A stretch of 42,571 nucleotides of DNA, taken from Chlorobium sp. Lineage in GTDB: Bacteria; Bacteroidota; Chlorobiia; Chlorobiales; Chlorobiaceae. Both the position numbers and the translations under genes were made by a program. The stretch covers positions 1 to 42,571 of the forward strand of contig SZYA01000020.1 in NCBI GenBank assembly GCA_005843815.1. The letters are read 5' to 3'. The notes under the pieces are model-generated. The model did no database searches. It was not told the origin of the DNA and saw only the letters and a program-made list of their open reading frames with translations. Positions 8,911 to 16,787 of the stretch are shown piece after piece (position 1 is the stretch's first letter; each line of letters opens with the position of its first letter).

Positions 8911-10227
8911 ATGAACAGAGAGGATATTAAAGGTTTTTTTGCCTCAAGGGAGCAGCTTGACATGGCTGACTATCTGACGCTTGATTACTATCTGGAGTGC
9001 GTGGGAGATATTGAGGTGGCCCTTGCTCATTTCTGCAGTGAACAATCTACTGCCCAGTGGAGACGCGTTGGCCATGATGAAGACTTTCGTCCAAAGTATG
9101 GGGCGAAGGTTATCAGTCTGACTATAGAGGGTGAGTTGCAGGAGCTGAGTTATCCAGTGTATCATGCCATAAGTGGTACGATTCACGCTTGTCGTGTCAC
9201 CATTGCACATCCTCATGGCAATTTTGGGACAAAAATTCCGAACCTTCTCTCTGCAGTTTGTGGCGAAGGAGCATTTTTTACTCCGGGAGTGCCAGTGGTC
9301 AAGCTGCTTGATATCAGTTTTCCAGAGTCCTATCTTCTTGCCTTTGATGGCCCGAAATTTGGTATTGACGGCATTCGAGATCTTCTGAAGGCTTATGATC
9401 GCCCCATATTTTTTGGTGTCGTGAAACCAAATATTGGCCTCAGTCCCGATGATTTTGCTGAAATTGCCCGCCAAAGCTGGCTTGGCGGGCTTGATATTGC
9501 CAAAGATGATGAGATGCTGGCTGATGTTGACTGGTCGACACTTATCGAACGATCTCATGCGTTGGGAAATGCCAGAGTGAGTGCAGAGCGGGAGACTGGC
9601 GAACCCAAAATTTATCTGGCAAATATAACTGATGAGGTTGACCGGTTGATTGAGCTGCACGATATTGCCGTCAGCAATGGAGCTAATGCTCTGCTGGTGA
9701 ATGCCCTTCCGGTTGGTCTCAGCGCTGTCAGGATGTTGGCAAAACATACGAAAGTGCCCCTTATCGGCCATTTTCCTTTTATTGCCGCCTTCAGCCGCAT
9801 GGAGAAGTATGGCGTGCACTCCAGGGTGATGACAAAGCTGCAGCGCCTTGCCGGGCTTGATGCCATCATCATGCCAGGATTTGGGAGCAGAATGATGACT
9901 CCCGAGGAGGAGGTTAAAGAGAATATTCAGGAGTGTCTGCAGGAGTTCGGACATCTCCGTCGTTCACTTCCGGTACCAGGAGGAAGCGATTCTGCATTGA
10001 CGCTTGAAGGTGTTTACCGCAAGGTTGGGAGCGTTGATTTTGGTTTTGTGCCAGGTCGAGGTGTTTTTGGTCATCCCATGGGGCCAAAAGCGGGGGCGGC
10101 CAGTATCCGTCAGGCGTGGGAGGCGATTCAACAGGGTATTCCGCTTGAAACATACTCTGTTGGCCGACCGGAACTCCAGGCAATGGTTGATAGCGCTTCC
10201 GGAAAAGTGGCAGACTCTCATGGGTAA
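8911..10227 (+). CDS. RuBisCO-like protein (form IV, RLP)
   Basis: The 438-residue protein has the two-domain RuBisCO large-subunit layout. It keeps part of the active site: VKPN with Lys172 (RuBisCO Lys175), [10 protein letters not shown] with Lys198, Asp200 and Glu201 (the carbamylated lysine and metal ligands) and His287. It lacks others: Asn174 replaces the second catalytic lysine, and loop 6 (MPGFGSRMM, 321-329) has no lysine equivalent to Lys334. It therefore should not fix CO2. It closely matches my memory of the C. tepidum RLP (CT1772), whose loss disturbs sulfur oxidation and causes oxidative stress responses; its reaction is not known to me. Other RLPs act as enolase or isomerase on methylthio-sugar phosphates. 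Neighbouring aldolases and dehydrogenases support a sugar-phosphate substrate. The stop codon overlaps the next gene. Confidence 0.95.
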   Translation: MNREDIKGFFASREQLDMADYLTLDYYLECVGDIEVALAHFCSEQSTAQWRRVGHDEDFRPKYGAKVISLTIEGELQELSYPVYHAISGTIHACRVTIAHPHGNFGTKIPNLLSAVCGEGAFFTPGVPVVKLLDISFPESYLLAFDGPKFGIDGIRDLLKAYDRPIFFGVVKPNIGLSPDDFAEIARQSWLGGLDIAKDDEMLADVDWSTLIERSHALGNARVSAERETGEPKIYLANITDEVDRLIELHDIAVSNGANALLVNALPVGLSAVRMLAKHTKVPLIGHFPFIAAFSRMEKYGVHSRVMTKLQRLAGLDAIIMPGFGSRMMTPEEEVKENIQECLQEFGHLRRSLPVPGGSDSALTLEGVYRKVGSVDFGFVPGRGVFGHPMGPKAGAASIRQAWEAIQQGIPLETYSVGRPELQAMVDSASGKVADSHG

Positions 10228-11044
10228 GCTCGACAACAAGGTTGCCATCATTACCGGTTCTACCAGGGGAATTGGCAAAGCAATAGCTCACGAGTTTGTT
10301 CGTGAAGGTGCAAAAGTGGTTATAACATCCTCTTCAATGGCTCATGTGGAGGCCGCTGTTGCGGAGTTTCCGCCGGGTACGGTTCATGGTTGCCGCTGCA
10401 ACATTGTTTCAATGGCTGATATGGAGAGGCTTCTTGCGGCTGCGGTGTCAAGATTCGGCAAGGTTGATTGCTTTATCAATAACGCAGGTATTTCTGACCC
10501 TTTCCGAACTCTTGCTGAAAGTGATCCTGACGAGTGGGGCAAGGTTGTTGATACCAATATTAAAGGGACCTATAATGGTTGCCGTGTGGCAATCAACTAT
10601 TTTCTCAGTCAAAACAGACAGGGGAAGGTGATCAATATGGCGGGCTCTGGTAGCGACAGAGGCTCAAATACCCCGTGCATAAGCGCTTATGGCTCCACAA
10701 AGGCGGCTATAGCGAGGTTTACCCGGGCGGTTGCCGAAGAGTACCGGCACAGAGGAATCTCCGTCATGCTGCTGCATCCAGGTCTGGTGCGTACAGGAAT
10801 GGTCAGCGTCGAGCACCCAACTCCGGAACTGTTACGTCAGTTAGCCACCTTTAACACGATTCTTGATATTTTTGCCCAGTCACCCCTGGTTGCCGCAAAG
10901 CTTGCCGTCAAACTTGCCTCAAGCTGGAGCGACTCAAAAACCGGTATCTACCTGTCAGCGTTGAGTGGCTTCAGAAAAAAGGGGTTGCTTCTGAGCTATC
11001 CCTTCCGTAAAATCCTGAACAGGATAGACCGTCGAACCTATTAA
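10220..11044 (+). CDS. Short-chain dehydrogenase/reductase
   Basis: The 274-residue protein is a classical SDR. It has the cofactor motif [12 protein letters not shown] near residue 12, the [10 protein letters not shown] motif near 90, a Ser in INMAGSGSD, and the catalytic YGSTK. A Ser/Thr-rich stretch ([10 protein letters not shown]) follows beta-2 in place of an acidic residue, which would favour NADP(H) over NAD(H). Its ATG lies inside the last codons of the RLP gene (8-base overlap), so the two are translationally coupled, which is strong evidence that they serve one pathway. The substrate is unknown; a carbonyl or hydroxyl group on the product of the RLP or of the two aldolases is the natural guess. 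The upstream extension to 10004 is antiparallel to nothing but runs within the RLP gene and is rejected. Confidence 0.87.
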   Translation: MGKLDNKVAIITGSTRGIGKAIAHEFVREGAKVVITSSSMAHVEAAVAEFPPGTVHGCRCNIVSMADMERLLAAAVSRFGKVDCFINNAGISDPFRTLAESDPDEWGKVVDTNIKGTYNGCRVAINYFLSQNRQGKVINMAGSGSDRGSNTPCISAYGSTKAAIARFTRAVAEEYRHRGISVMLLHPGLVRTGMVSVEHPTPELLRQLATFNTILDIFAQSPLVAAKLAVKLASSWSDSKTGIYLSALSGFRKKGLLLSYPFRKILNRIDRRTY

Positions 11045-11058
11045 TCCCGGGGAATCTC

Positions 11059-11562
11059 ATGCGGAAGGCAGGCGCATCACTACTTTTTGTGCTTTTTATG
11101 GCTCTTTTTCAGGGCTGTTACACTTTTCGCGGTACATCAGTTCCTGCACATCTTAAAACCATTGCAATTCCTGTTTTTGAGGATCGTTCCGGTGCAGGTG
11201 TTGCCTCATTTCGAGCGGAATTGACCAAAGCTCTTGTTAACAGCATAGAGTCGCAGAGTGCCCTCCGTGTTATTCCCTCTGTTGGTCGAGCGGATCTGCT
11301 CCTTGAAGGTTCCATTATCTCATTTTCAGATGCGCCAGGTCAGCTCTCCAGCAGTAGTGAGCGAGCCTTGAAAAATCGTATTACCCTTGTGGTAGAGGTG
11401 ACAATGGCTGAGAGAGCCAAAAAGGGAGCTGTTTTTGCGCAACCCTTTGTCGGGTTTGCAGATTATCCTGTAGGGAACTCTGCTGCCCAGCAGGAGGCCA
11501 TTCGTTTTTCTCTTCACCAGATTAGTGATGATATCTCTGATCGGCTGATTTCGGGATGGTAG
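11059..11562 (+). CDS. lptE: LptE-like LPS-assembly lipoprotein
   Basis: This 167-residue protein begins with a lipoprotein signal peptide: basic MRKAG, a hydrophobic core, then the lipobox LFQGC with Cys20. After it comes YTFRGTSVPAHLKTIAIPVFEDRSG, the typical opening of LptE-family proteins, which plug the LptD barrel in the outer membrane and help deliver lipopolysaccharide to the surface. The rest is a mixed alpha/beta domain (VEVTMAERAKKGAVFAQPFVGF). It starts 14 bases after the SDR gene with GGGGAA as ribosome-binding site. No lptD is present in the window. The position between a metabolic operon and nucleotide-sugar genes fits cell-envelope work. The family is divergent, so the call rests on the N-terminal motif, lipobox and size. 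Confidence 0.8.
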   Translation: MRKAGASLLFVLFMALFQGCYTFRGTSVPAHLKTIAIPVFEDRSGAGVASFRAELTKALVNSIESQSALRVIPSVGRADLLLEGSIISFSDAPGQLSSSSERALKNRITLVVEVTMAERAKKGAVFAQPFVGFADYPVGNSAAQQEAIRFSLHQISDDISDRLISGW

Positions 11563-11624
11563 GGTCCATGGATTTTTGGATGGTATGTTGCATGAAAAGC
11601 GATATTGTTCTCTCTTATTATAAT

Positions 11625-11638
11625 GTACAAACCTGTAC
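11625..11638. promoter_or_regulatory. Palindrome upstream of the HEPN-like gene
   Basis: GTACA (11625-11629) and TGTAC (11634-11638) form a perfect inverted repeat around AACC, just after a TATAAT (11619-11624) and about 30 bases before the start codon. The shape and place fit a repressor operator over a promoter, but no regulator gene is adjacent. Confidence 0.4.
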
Positions 11639-11667
11639 TATACTTATGTTGATTAAAGGAGGTTGTT

Positions 11668-12093
11668 ATGGAACTGCAGAAGGATGTTGACTATCGGCTT
11701 GAGCTGGCCCAGGGTTATTTAAAAGAGGCTGAGCAGGATTATGCTCTTGAACGCTGGCGCGCCTGCGTTTCCGGCTCAATACTTGTGGTTGAGCATACCG
11801 GTCTGGCGGTGCTCATGCTTTTCGGTGTTTCATCTCTTACCCATAAACCAGGCAGGCATTTATCGCAACTGATATCAGAGGGAACAGTTACCAATGATGC
11901 GGCGGCACTGATTGAACAGCTTTTGCCTGAGCTGGAAACGTATGATTCTCAAGAGAAAATGCTGGTAAAATATGGCGATGAGTCAACCTACCGGCTTCCC
12001 TGGGAGCTTTTCGGCGCGGAGGAAGGTCGATTGGCTATTGAGGCTGCCCGCAAATGTATGCGCGTGAGTCTGGAGATGGCAGGGAAAAGTTAA
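11668..12093 (+). CDS. HEPN-like helical protein
   Basis: The 141-residue, all-helical protein resembles HEPN-domain proteins: a first helix LELAQGYLKEAEQDYALERWRACVSGSILVVEHTGLAVL, a Thr-His-Lys-Pro-Gly loop, LSQLI, and a C-terminal helix (AIEAARKCMRVSLEMAG). HEPN proteins often pair with minimal nucleotidyltransferases or act as RNases, using an R-x(4-6)-H motif. I see no such motif here, so a ribonuclease activity is doubtful. No nucleotidyltransferase partner is next to it; the following gene, rfbA, is a sugar nucleotidylyltransferase of an unrelated fold. It has a good ribosome-binding site (AAAGGAGG) and a palindrome at its promoter. Archaeal and Chlorobium genomes carry similar orphan HEPN proteins. 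Function unknown. Confidence 0.65.
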   Translation: MELQKDVDYRLELAQGYLKEAEQDYALERWRACVSGSILVVEHTGLAVLMLFGVSSLTHKPGRHLSQLISEGTVTNDAAALIEQLLPELETYDSQEKMLVKYGDESTYRLPWELFGAEEGRLAIEAARKCMRVSLEMAGKS

Positions 12094-12114
12094 CAAATAG
12101 CTTACAGTATAACC

Positions 12115-12993
12115 ATGAAAGGAATTATTCTTGCAGGAGGCTCTGGCACCAGACTTTATCCGGTGACCAGGGGCATATCAAAACAGCTTCTTCCTGTCTA
12201 CGACAAGCCGATGATCTACTACCCTCTGACGACGCTGATGCTGGCGGGGATACGGGAGATTCTGGTTATTACTACCCCCGAAGATCAGCCGATGTTCAGG
12301 AAGTTGCTGGGAGAGGGGAGTGACTGGGGTATTTCCCTCTCCTATGTGGCGCAGCCTTCACCTGACGGGCTGGCCCAGGCCTTTATCCTTGGTGAAACAT
12401 TTATTGGCAGCGATGATGTTGTGCTTATTCTTGGAGATAATATTTTTTTCGGCTATGCTTTCAGTTCAATGCTTGAAGCTGCTGCGCAAAATGTTCAGAA
12501 CGATCGCAATGCCACCATATTTGGTTACTATGTCAGTGATCCTGAGCGTTATGGAGTTGCTGAACTTGATGCGACTGGCACAGTGCTCTCCCTTGAAGAG
12601 AAACCTCTGAAACCAAAATCAAATTACGCGGTTGTCGGGCTCTATTTTTACCCGAATGATGTGGTGGATATTGCAAAACAGGTGAAGCCCTCGGCCAGGG
12701 GCGAGCTTGAAATTACAGCGGTCAACGAAACCTATCTGCAACAGGGGCGTTTAAAGTGCTCCATGCTGGGGCGAGGTTTTGCCTGGCTTGATACCGGTAC
12801 GCATGAGTCCTTTCAGGAGGCAGGGAACTTTATCCAGACTGTTGAGAAGCGACAGGGGCTGAAGGTGGCCTGCCCCGAAGAGATTGCCTGGCGGAATGGC
12901 TGGATCAATGATGAACAACTGCTCCGCTTGTCCGAGCCATTGATGAAGAGCCATTATGGGCTTTATCTGAGGCAGTTACTTGTGCAGCGGTAA
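12115..12993 (+). CDS. rfbA: Glucose-1-phosphate thymidylyltransferase
   Basis: RmlA/RfbA makes dTDP-glucose from glucose-1-phosphate and dTTP, the first step to dTDP-L-rhamnose. The 292-residue product has the nucleotide-binding motif [42 protein letters not shown] near residue 109, SLEEKP and the EITAVN and WLDTGTHES blocks, all typical. It begins 21 bases after the HEPN-like gene and opens a same-strand run with rfbC, rfbD and rfbB, giving the complete four-enzyme dTDP-L-rhamnose pathway. Confidence 0.97.
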   Translation: MKGIILAGGSGTRLYPVTRGISKQLLPVYDKPMIYYPLTTLMLAGIREILVITTPEDQPMFRKLLGEGSDWGISLSYVAQPSPDGLAQAFILGETFIGSDDVVLILGDNIFFGYAFSSMLEAAAQNVQNDRNATIFGYYVSDPERYGVAELDATGTVLSLEEKPLKPKSNYAVVGLYFYPNDVVDIAKQVKPSARGELEITAVNETYLQQGRLKCSMLGRGFAWLDTGTHESFQEAGNFIQTVEKRQGLKVACPEEIAWRNGWINDEQLLRLSEPLMKSHYGLYLRQLLVQR

Positions 12994-13098
12994 AGTATTG
13001 TTCAATTGTTATTTTGTGGGGCAGGCAAGGTTATTGTAACATGGCCTCTTGTTGTGGTTGGTGATTTAATTTTTTACTCCGGCGTTTTTACGTTTTTT

Positions 13099-13689
13099 AT
13101 GCGAGTGATTCCTACGGCGATATCAGATGTCCTGATTTTTGAACCGCAAGTGTTCGGAGATGATCGGGGCTATTTTTTTGAATCATTTCGCCAGGATATT
13201 GTTGAGCAGCATATCGGGCATGTTGTTTTTGTGCAGGATAATGAGTCGAAGTCGACCTGCGGCGTGCTTCGAGGGCTCCATTTCCAAAAGCCGCCGTTCA
13301 CGCAATCGAAGCTGGTTCGTGCGCTCTACGGCAGTGTGCTCGATGTTGCTGTTGACCTGCGTCTCGGCTCTCCCTCCTATGGCCGTCATATCACCTGTGT
13401 GCTTGATGCTGAACGGAAGAACATGCTCTGGGTGCCGAAGGGGTTTGCGCATGGCTTTGTCGTGCTCTCCCGGGAAGCCGTCTTTGCCTACAAGTGCGAC
13501 AACTACTATGCGCCCTCTTATGATGCAGGGATTCTGTGGAATGATCCCGCGCTTGGTATTGACTGGCAGCTTCAGGAAGAGGTGATACGGGTATCGGGCA
13601 AAGATGCCGTGCAACCGGCATTCGCTTCGGTTGATCTGTTTCAGTATGACGATTTCAGGCAGGAAAAACTTTATCCGAGGGCGCAGTAA
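13099..13689 (+). CDS. rfbC: dTDP-4-dehydrorhamnose 3,5-epimerase
   Basis: RmlC/RfbC epimerises dTDP-4-keto-6-deoxyglucose at C3 and C5. From the ATG at 13099 the product has 196 residues, the family length, and opens MRVIPTAISDVLIFEPQVFGDDRGYF. The cupin core includes GVLRGLHFQKPP with the catalytic His, VDLRLGSPSYG, and WVPKGFAHGFVVLS. The frame is open 31 residues further upstream but that part is hydrophobic and not conserved, so it is excluded; no clear ribosome-binding site marks the chosen start. The stop codon abuts the rfbD start. Confidence 0.95.
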   Translation: MRVIPTAISDVLIFEPQVFGDDRGYFFESFRQDIVEQHIGHVVFVQDNESKSTCGVLRGLHFQKPPFTQSKLVRALYGSVLDVAVDLRLGSPSYGRHITCVLDAERKNMLWVPKGFAHGFVVLSREAVFAYKCDNYYAPSYDAGILWNDPALGIDWQLQEEVIRVSGKDAVQPAFASVDLFQYDDFRQEKLYPRAQ

Positions 13690-14577
13690 ATGAATATTCT
13701 TGTTACAGGCAGTCGTGGCCAGCTTGGGTCGGAGTTGCAGGAGCTGTCGGCCCGTTTCGACCACCACCGTTTTTTTTTCTATGATCTCCCTGATCTTGAT
13801 ATTACGCTTTCAGACAAGGTTGATGCTCTCTGTAGAGTTCATGGCATAGAGGTTATTGTTAACTGTGCGGCCTATACGGCGGTTGACAAGGCTGAAACAG
13901 ATTCCGCCCTGGCCTTCAGCGTCAACAGGGATGGTCCGGCGGTGCTTGCAGCTTGCGCCAGGGAGCGGAATGCGCTTCTGATCCATATCTCCACTGATTA
14001 CGTTTTTGATGGCACCTCAAGCTTTCCGTATCGGGAGAGTGATCCCCCATCGCCCCTTGGGATCTATGGGATCTCAAAATGGGAGGGTGAGGAGTCGATT
14101 CGTCATATCGCTCCTTCATACATCATTATCAGGACATCGTGGCTTTACTCCATGTATGGTTTGAACTTTGTCAAAACCATGCTTCGCCTTGGCAGAGAAC
14201 GCTCTGAATTGAGTGTTGTGGCTGACCAGATTGGAACGCCAACATGGGCGGCAGATCTTGCCTTGGCAATGGTGTCGATTATTGACCGGCACGACAAGGA
14301 TGTTCGCTACAGCAGCACCTTTCATTACTCCAACGAGGGGGTTGCTTCGTGGTACGATTTTGCACAAGCGATTATGGAGCTGGCAGCGCTCCCCTGCAAG
14401 GTATTGCCGGTTGGCAGCGCCGACTATCCGCAGGTGGCGCCACGTCCTCACTACAGTGTGATGAACAAATCCGCCATCAAAAAGGAGTGGGGCATCCAGA
14501 TTCCCTACTGGCGTGATTCACTTGCCGTGATGTTGCACCGTCTGGAGGGTGAGGATGGTGTGACGGGTAGCGTTTGA
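13690..14577 (+). CDS. rfbD: dTDP-4-dehydrorhamnose reductase
   Basis: RmlD/RfbD reduces the 4-keto sugar to dTDP-L-rhamnose using NAD(P)H. The 295-residue extended SDR shows MNILVTGSRGQLGSEL at the N-terminus, VNCAAYTAVDKAE near residue 56, ISTDYVFDG, the active-site YGISKWEGE near 120 and the RTSWLYS motif. It starts immediately after the rfbC stop codon, so the two are probably translationally coupled. A 131-base gap with no recognised feature follows before rfbB. Confidence 0.96.
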   Translation: MNILVTGSRGQLGSELQELSARFDHHRFFFYDLPDLDITLSDKVDALCRVHGIEVIVNCAAYTAVDKAETDSALAFSVNRDGPAVLAACARERNALLIHISTDYVFDGTSSFPYRESDPPSPLGIYGISKWEGEESIRHIAPSYIIIRTSWLYSMYGLNFVKTMLRLGRERSELSVVADQIGTPTWAADLALAMVSIIDRHDKDVRYSSTFHYSNEGVASWYDFAQAIMELAALPCKVLPVGSADYPQVAPRPHYSVMNKSAIKKEWGIQIPYWRDSLAVMLHRLEGEDGVTGSV

Positions 14578-14708
14578 TGGTCGATAGGGTTCTTATGTGC
14601 ATGGCTGAGTTATTGGCAGGGCCGGGTGTCGCCCCATAGACATCATACAAAAAATCGGAACAAGCAACAGATAAAGCGAAAAGCTCGCAACAAAACAAAG
14701 ACAAGTCA

Positions 14709-15758
14709 ATGCATATTCTTATTACCGGGGGAGCTGGATTTATTGGCTCGCATGTTGTGCGCCATCTCCTGAAGAGCTACCCCTCTTATACCATTACCAA
14801 TCTCGACAAGCTGACCTATGCCGGCAACCTTGCCAATCTCAGCGATGTTGAGCATCTGCCGAACTACCGCTTTGTCAAGGGGGATATCACGGACGCTGAT
14901 TTTTTGATGCGCTTGTTTGAGGAGCACCACTTTGACGGAGTGATTCACCTGGCAGCCGAGTCGCATGTCGATCGCTCAATAACCAATCCGACGGCATTTG
15001 TGGTGACCAATGTTCTGGGCACGGTCAATCTGCTGAATGCTGCCAGAGCGAGCTGGGGCGCCAATCTTGAGGGCAAGCGCTTCTACCACATTTCAACGGA
15101 CGAGGTCTATGGCTCTCTTGGCAGCGAGGGGCTGTTTACCGAGGAGACTCCCTACGATCCCCACAGCCCTTACTCTGCCTCGAAAGCCTCCTCTGACCAC
15201 TTCGTCAGGGCATGGCATGATACCTTTGGTTTGCCGGTGGTGATCAGCAACTGCTCCAATAACTACGGGAGCTTCCAGTTTCCTGAAAAGCTTATTCCTC
15301 TCTTTATCAACAATATCATCCAGAAAAAACCGCTTCCGGTTTATGGAAAAGGGGAAAATATTCGTGACTGGCTCTGGGTTGTTGACCATGCCCAGGCGAT
15401 TGATGTGATCTATCATCAGGGAAAAACAGGTGAAACCTACAACATTGGTGGTCATAATGAATGGAGTAACATTGCGCTGATCCAGCTTCTTTGCCGTATC
15501 ATGGATACAAAGCTTGGTCGGGCAGCAGGGGAGTCGGAAAAACTGGTCACCTATGTCACCGACCGGGCAGGTCATGATCTGCGCTATGCCATTGATTCGT
15601 CGAAGTTGCAGCGTGAGCTTGGCTGGGTTCCTTCGATAACCTTCGAAAAAGGGCTTGAGTTGACGGTTGAATGGTATCTTGCACAGAGTGAGTGGCTCAG
15701 CAATGTCACCTCCGGCAGTTACCAGCGCTACTATGAGGAGATGTATCGTGGCAGGTGA
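14709..15758 (+). CDS. rfbB: dTDP-glucose 4,6-dehydratase
   Basis: RmlB/RfbB converts dTDP-glucose to dTDP-4-keto-6-deoxyglucose. The 349-residue extended SDR has GGAGFIGSHVVRHLL, LDKLTYAGNLANL, HLAAESHVDRSI near residue 80, the dehydratase motif STDEVYGSLG, the catalytic YSASKASSDH, and NCSNNYGSFQFPEKLIPL. Its length is normal. The order rfbA-rfbC-rfbD-rfbB differs from the rfbBDAC order of enteric bacteria. galE follows after 31 bases. Confidence 0.97.
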   Translation: MHILITGGAGFIGSHVVRHLLKSYPSYTITNLDKLTYAGNLANLSDVEHLPNYRFVKGDITDADFLMRLFEEHHFDGVIHLAAESHVDRSITNPTAFVVTNVLGTVNLLNAARASWGANLEGKRFYHISTDEVYGSLGSEGLFTEETPYDPHSPYSASKASSDHFVRAWHDTFGLPVVISNCSNNYGSFQFPEKLIPLFINNIIQKKPLPVYGKGENIRDWLWVVDHAQAIDVIYHQGKTGETYNIGGHNEWSNIALIQLLCRIMDTKLGRAAGESEKLVTYVTDRAGHDLRYAIDSSKLQRELGWVPSITFEKGLELTVEWYLAQSEWLSNVTSGSYQRYYEEMYRGR

Positions 15759-15789
15759 CAACAATTTTTGAAATCACAGAGCTATTTTT

Positions 15790-16776
15790 ATGAAAATTCT
15801 GGTTATTGGTGGTGCTGGCTATATTGGCAGCCATGTTTCAAGGGCTTTTCTTGATCGCGGTTATCAGGTGACGGTTTTCGACAATCTTCAAACCGGCTTC
15901 AGGGAAAATCTCTTTGAGGAGGCCCATTTTGTCCATGGCGACATCATGCGCCCTGACCAGTTGCGGGCAGTTATGGCGGCCGGCTTTGATGGATGTGTCC
16001 ATCTTGCAGCATTGAAGGCGGCGGGGCAGTCCATGCTCCATCCCGAAGCTTATGCGCATGCCAATATTTCCGGCACGATCAACGTTCTTAATCAGGCATC
16101 CGAAGCGGGTATATCGCCAGTTATCTTTTCTTCATCTGCGGCAGTCTATGGGGCCCCCCAATACCTGCCGATTGACGAAAATCACCCAAAAGAGCCCGAG
16201 AACTTTTACGGCTTTACCAAACTGGAAATTGAGCGCATCCTCGACTGGTATGACCGGCTCAAGGGGATGCGTTACGCGGCTATTCGCTACTTTAATGCGG
16301 CGGGGTATGATGTGCAGGGGCGGGTCAAGGGGCTGGAGTTGAACCCGGAGAATCTTCTGCCCATTGTGATGGAGGTGGCTGTGGGTATTCGCCAGAAACT
16401 CGCTGTGTATGGGGACGATTACTCCACACGGGACGGAAGCTGTATTCGCGACTATGTGCATGTGAGTGACCTTGCTGAAGCGCATGTCACCGCTCTTGAA
16501 TATATTCTGAAGCAGAAGCAGAGCCTGACGGTGAATCTTGGCAGTGAAAGCGGGGTAAGCGTCTTTGAGATGGTCGATCGGGCACGGATTATTACAGGCC
16601 AGGCAATTCCAGCCGAGGTGACAGGCAGAAGGGCTGGCGATCCGGCCGAGCTTGTTGCCTCATCCGGCCATGCGCGTGAGCTGCTTGGATGGGTGCCGAA
16701 ATACAGCGATGTTGATACCCTTGTCTCGACGACCTGGAAGATGTACGAGAAGTATCTTAACCGGATAAAAAAATAA
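15790..16776 (+). CDS. galE: UDP-glucose 4-epimerase
   Basis: GalE interconverts UDP-glucose and UDP-galactose through a 4-keto intermediate with bound NAD. The 328-residue product has GGAGYIGSHVSRAF, DNLQTGFRENL, HLAALKAAGQS near residue 75, FSSSAAVYG, the catalytic YGFTKLEIE, and YFNAAG near 172. RDYVHVSDLAEAH near 220 is typical. The match to bacterial GalE is good, but closely related epimerases acting on other UDP sugars cannot be excluded by eye. It lies between rfbB and manC in the nucleotide-sugar run. Confidence 0.9.
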   Translation: MKILVIGGAGYIGSHVSRAFLDRGYQVTVFDNLQTGFRENLFEEAHFVHGDIMRPDQLRAVMAAGFDGCVHLAALKAAGQSMLHPEAYAHANISGTINVLNQASEAGISPVIFSSSAAVYGAPQYLPIDENHPKEPENFYGFTKLEIERILDWYDRLKGMRYAAIRYFNAAGYDVQGRVKGLELNPENLLPIVMEVAVGIRQKLAVYGDDYSTRDGSCIRDYVHVSDLAEAHVTALEYILKQKQSLTVNLGSESGVSVFEMVDRARIITGQAIPAEVTGRRAGDPAELVASSGHARELLGWVPKYSDVDTLVSTTWKMYEKYLNRIKK

Positions 16777-16787
16777 CACTATTGTTC

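Noticed and set aside
8944..9954. Long minus-strand frame of 336 codons inside the RLP gene
   Set aside because: It is antisense to the clear RLP gene, its composition is irregular and no domain is seen; long antisense frames are common here because of codon bias.
10004..10219. N-terminal extension of the SDR gene into the RLP gene
   Set aside because: No SDR similarity before MGKLDNK; the internal ATG at 10220 gives the standard length.
11668..12993. HEPN/nucleotidyltransferase toxin-antitoxin pair formed by the HEPN-like gene and rfbA
   Set aside because: rfbA is a sugar-1-phosphate thymidylyltransferase with a different fold from minimal nucleotidyltransferases, and the HEPN-like protein lacks the RNase motif.
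13183..13767. Minus-strand frame of 194 codons across rfbC and the start of rfbD
   Set aside because: Antisense shadow of two well-supported genes.
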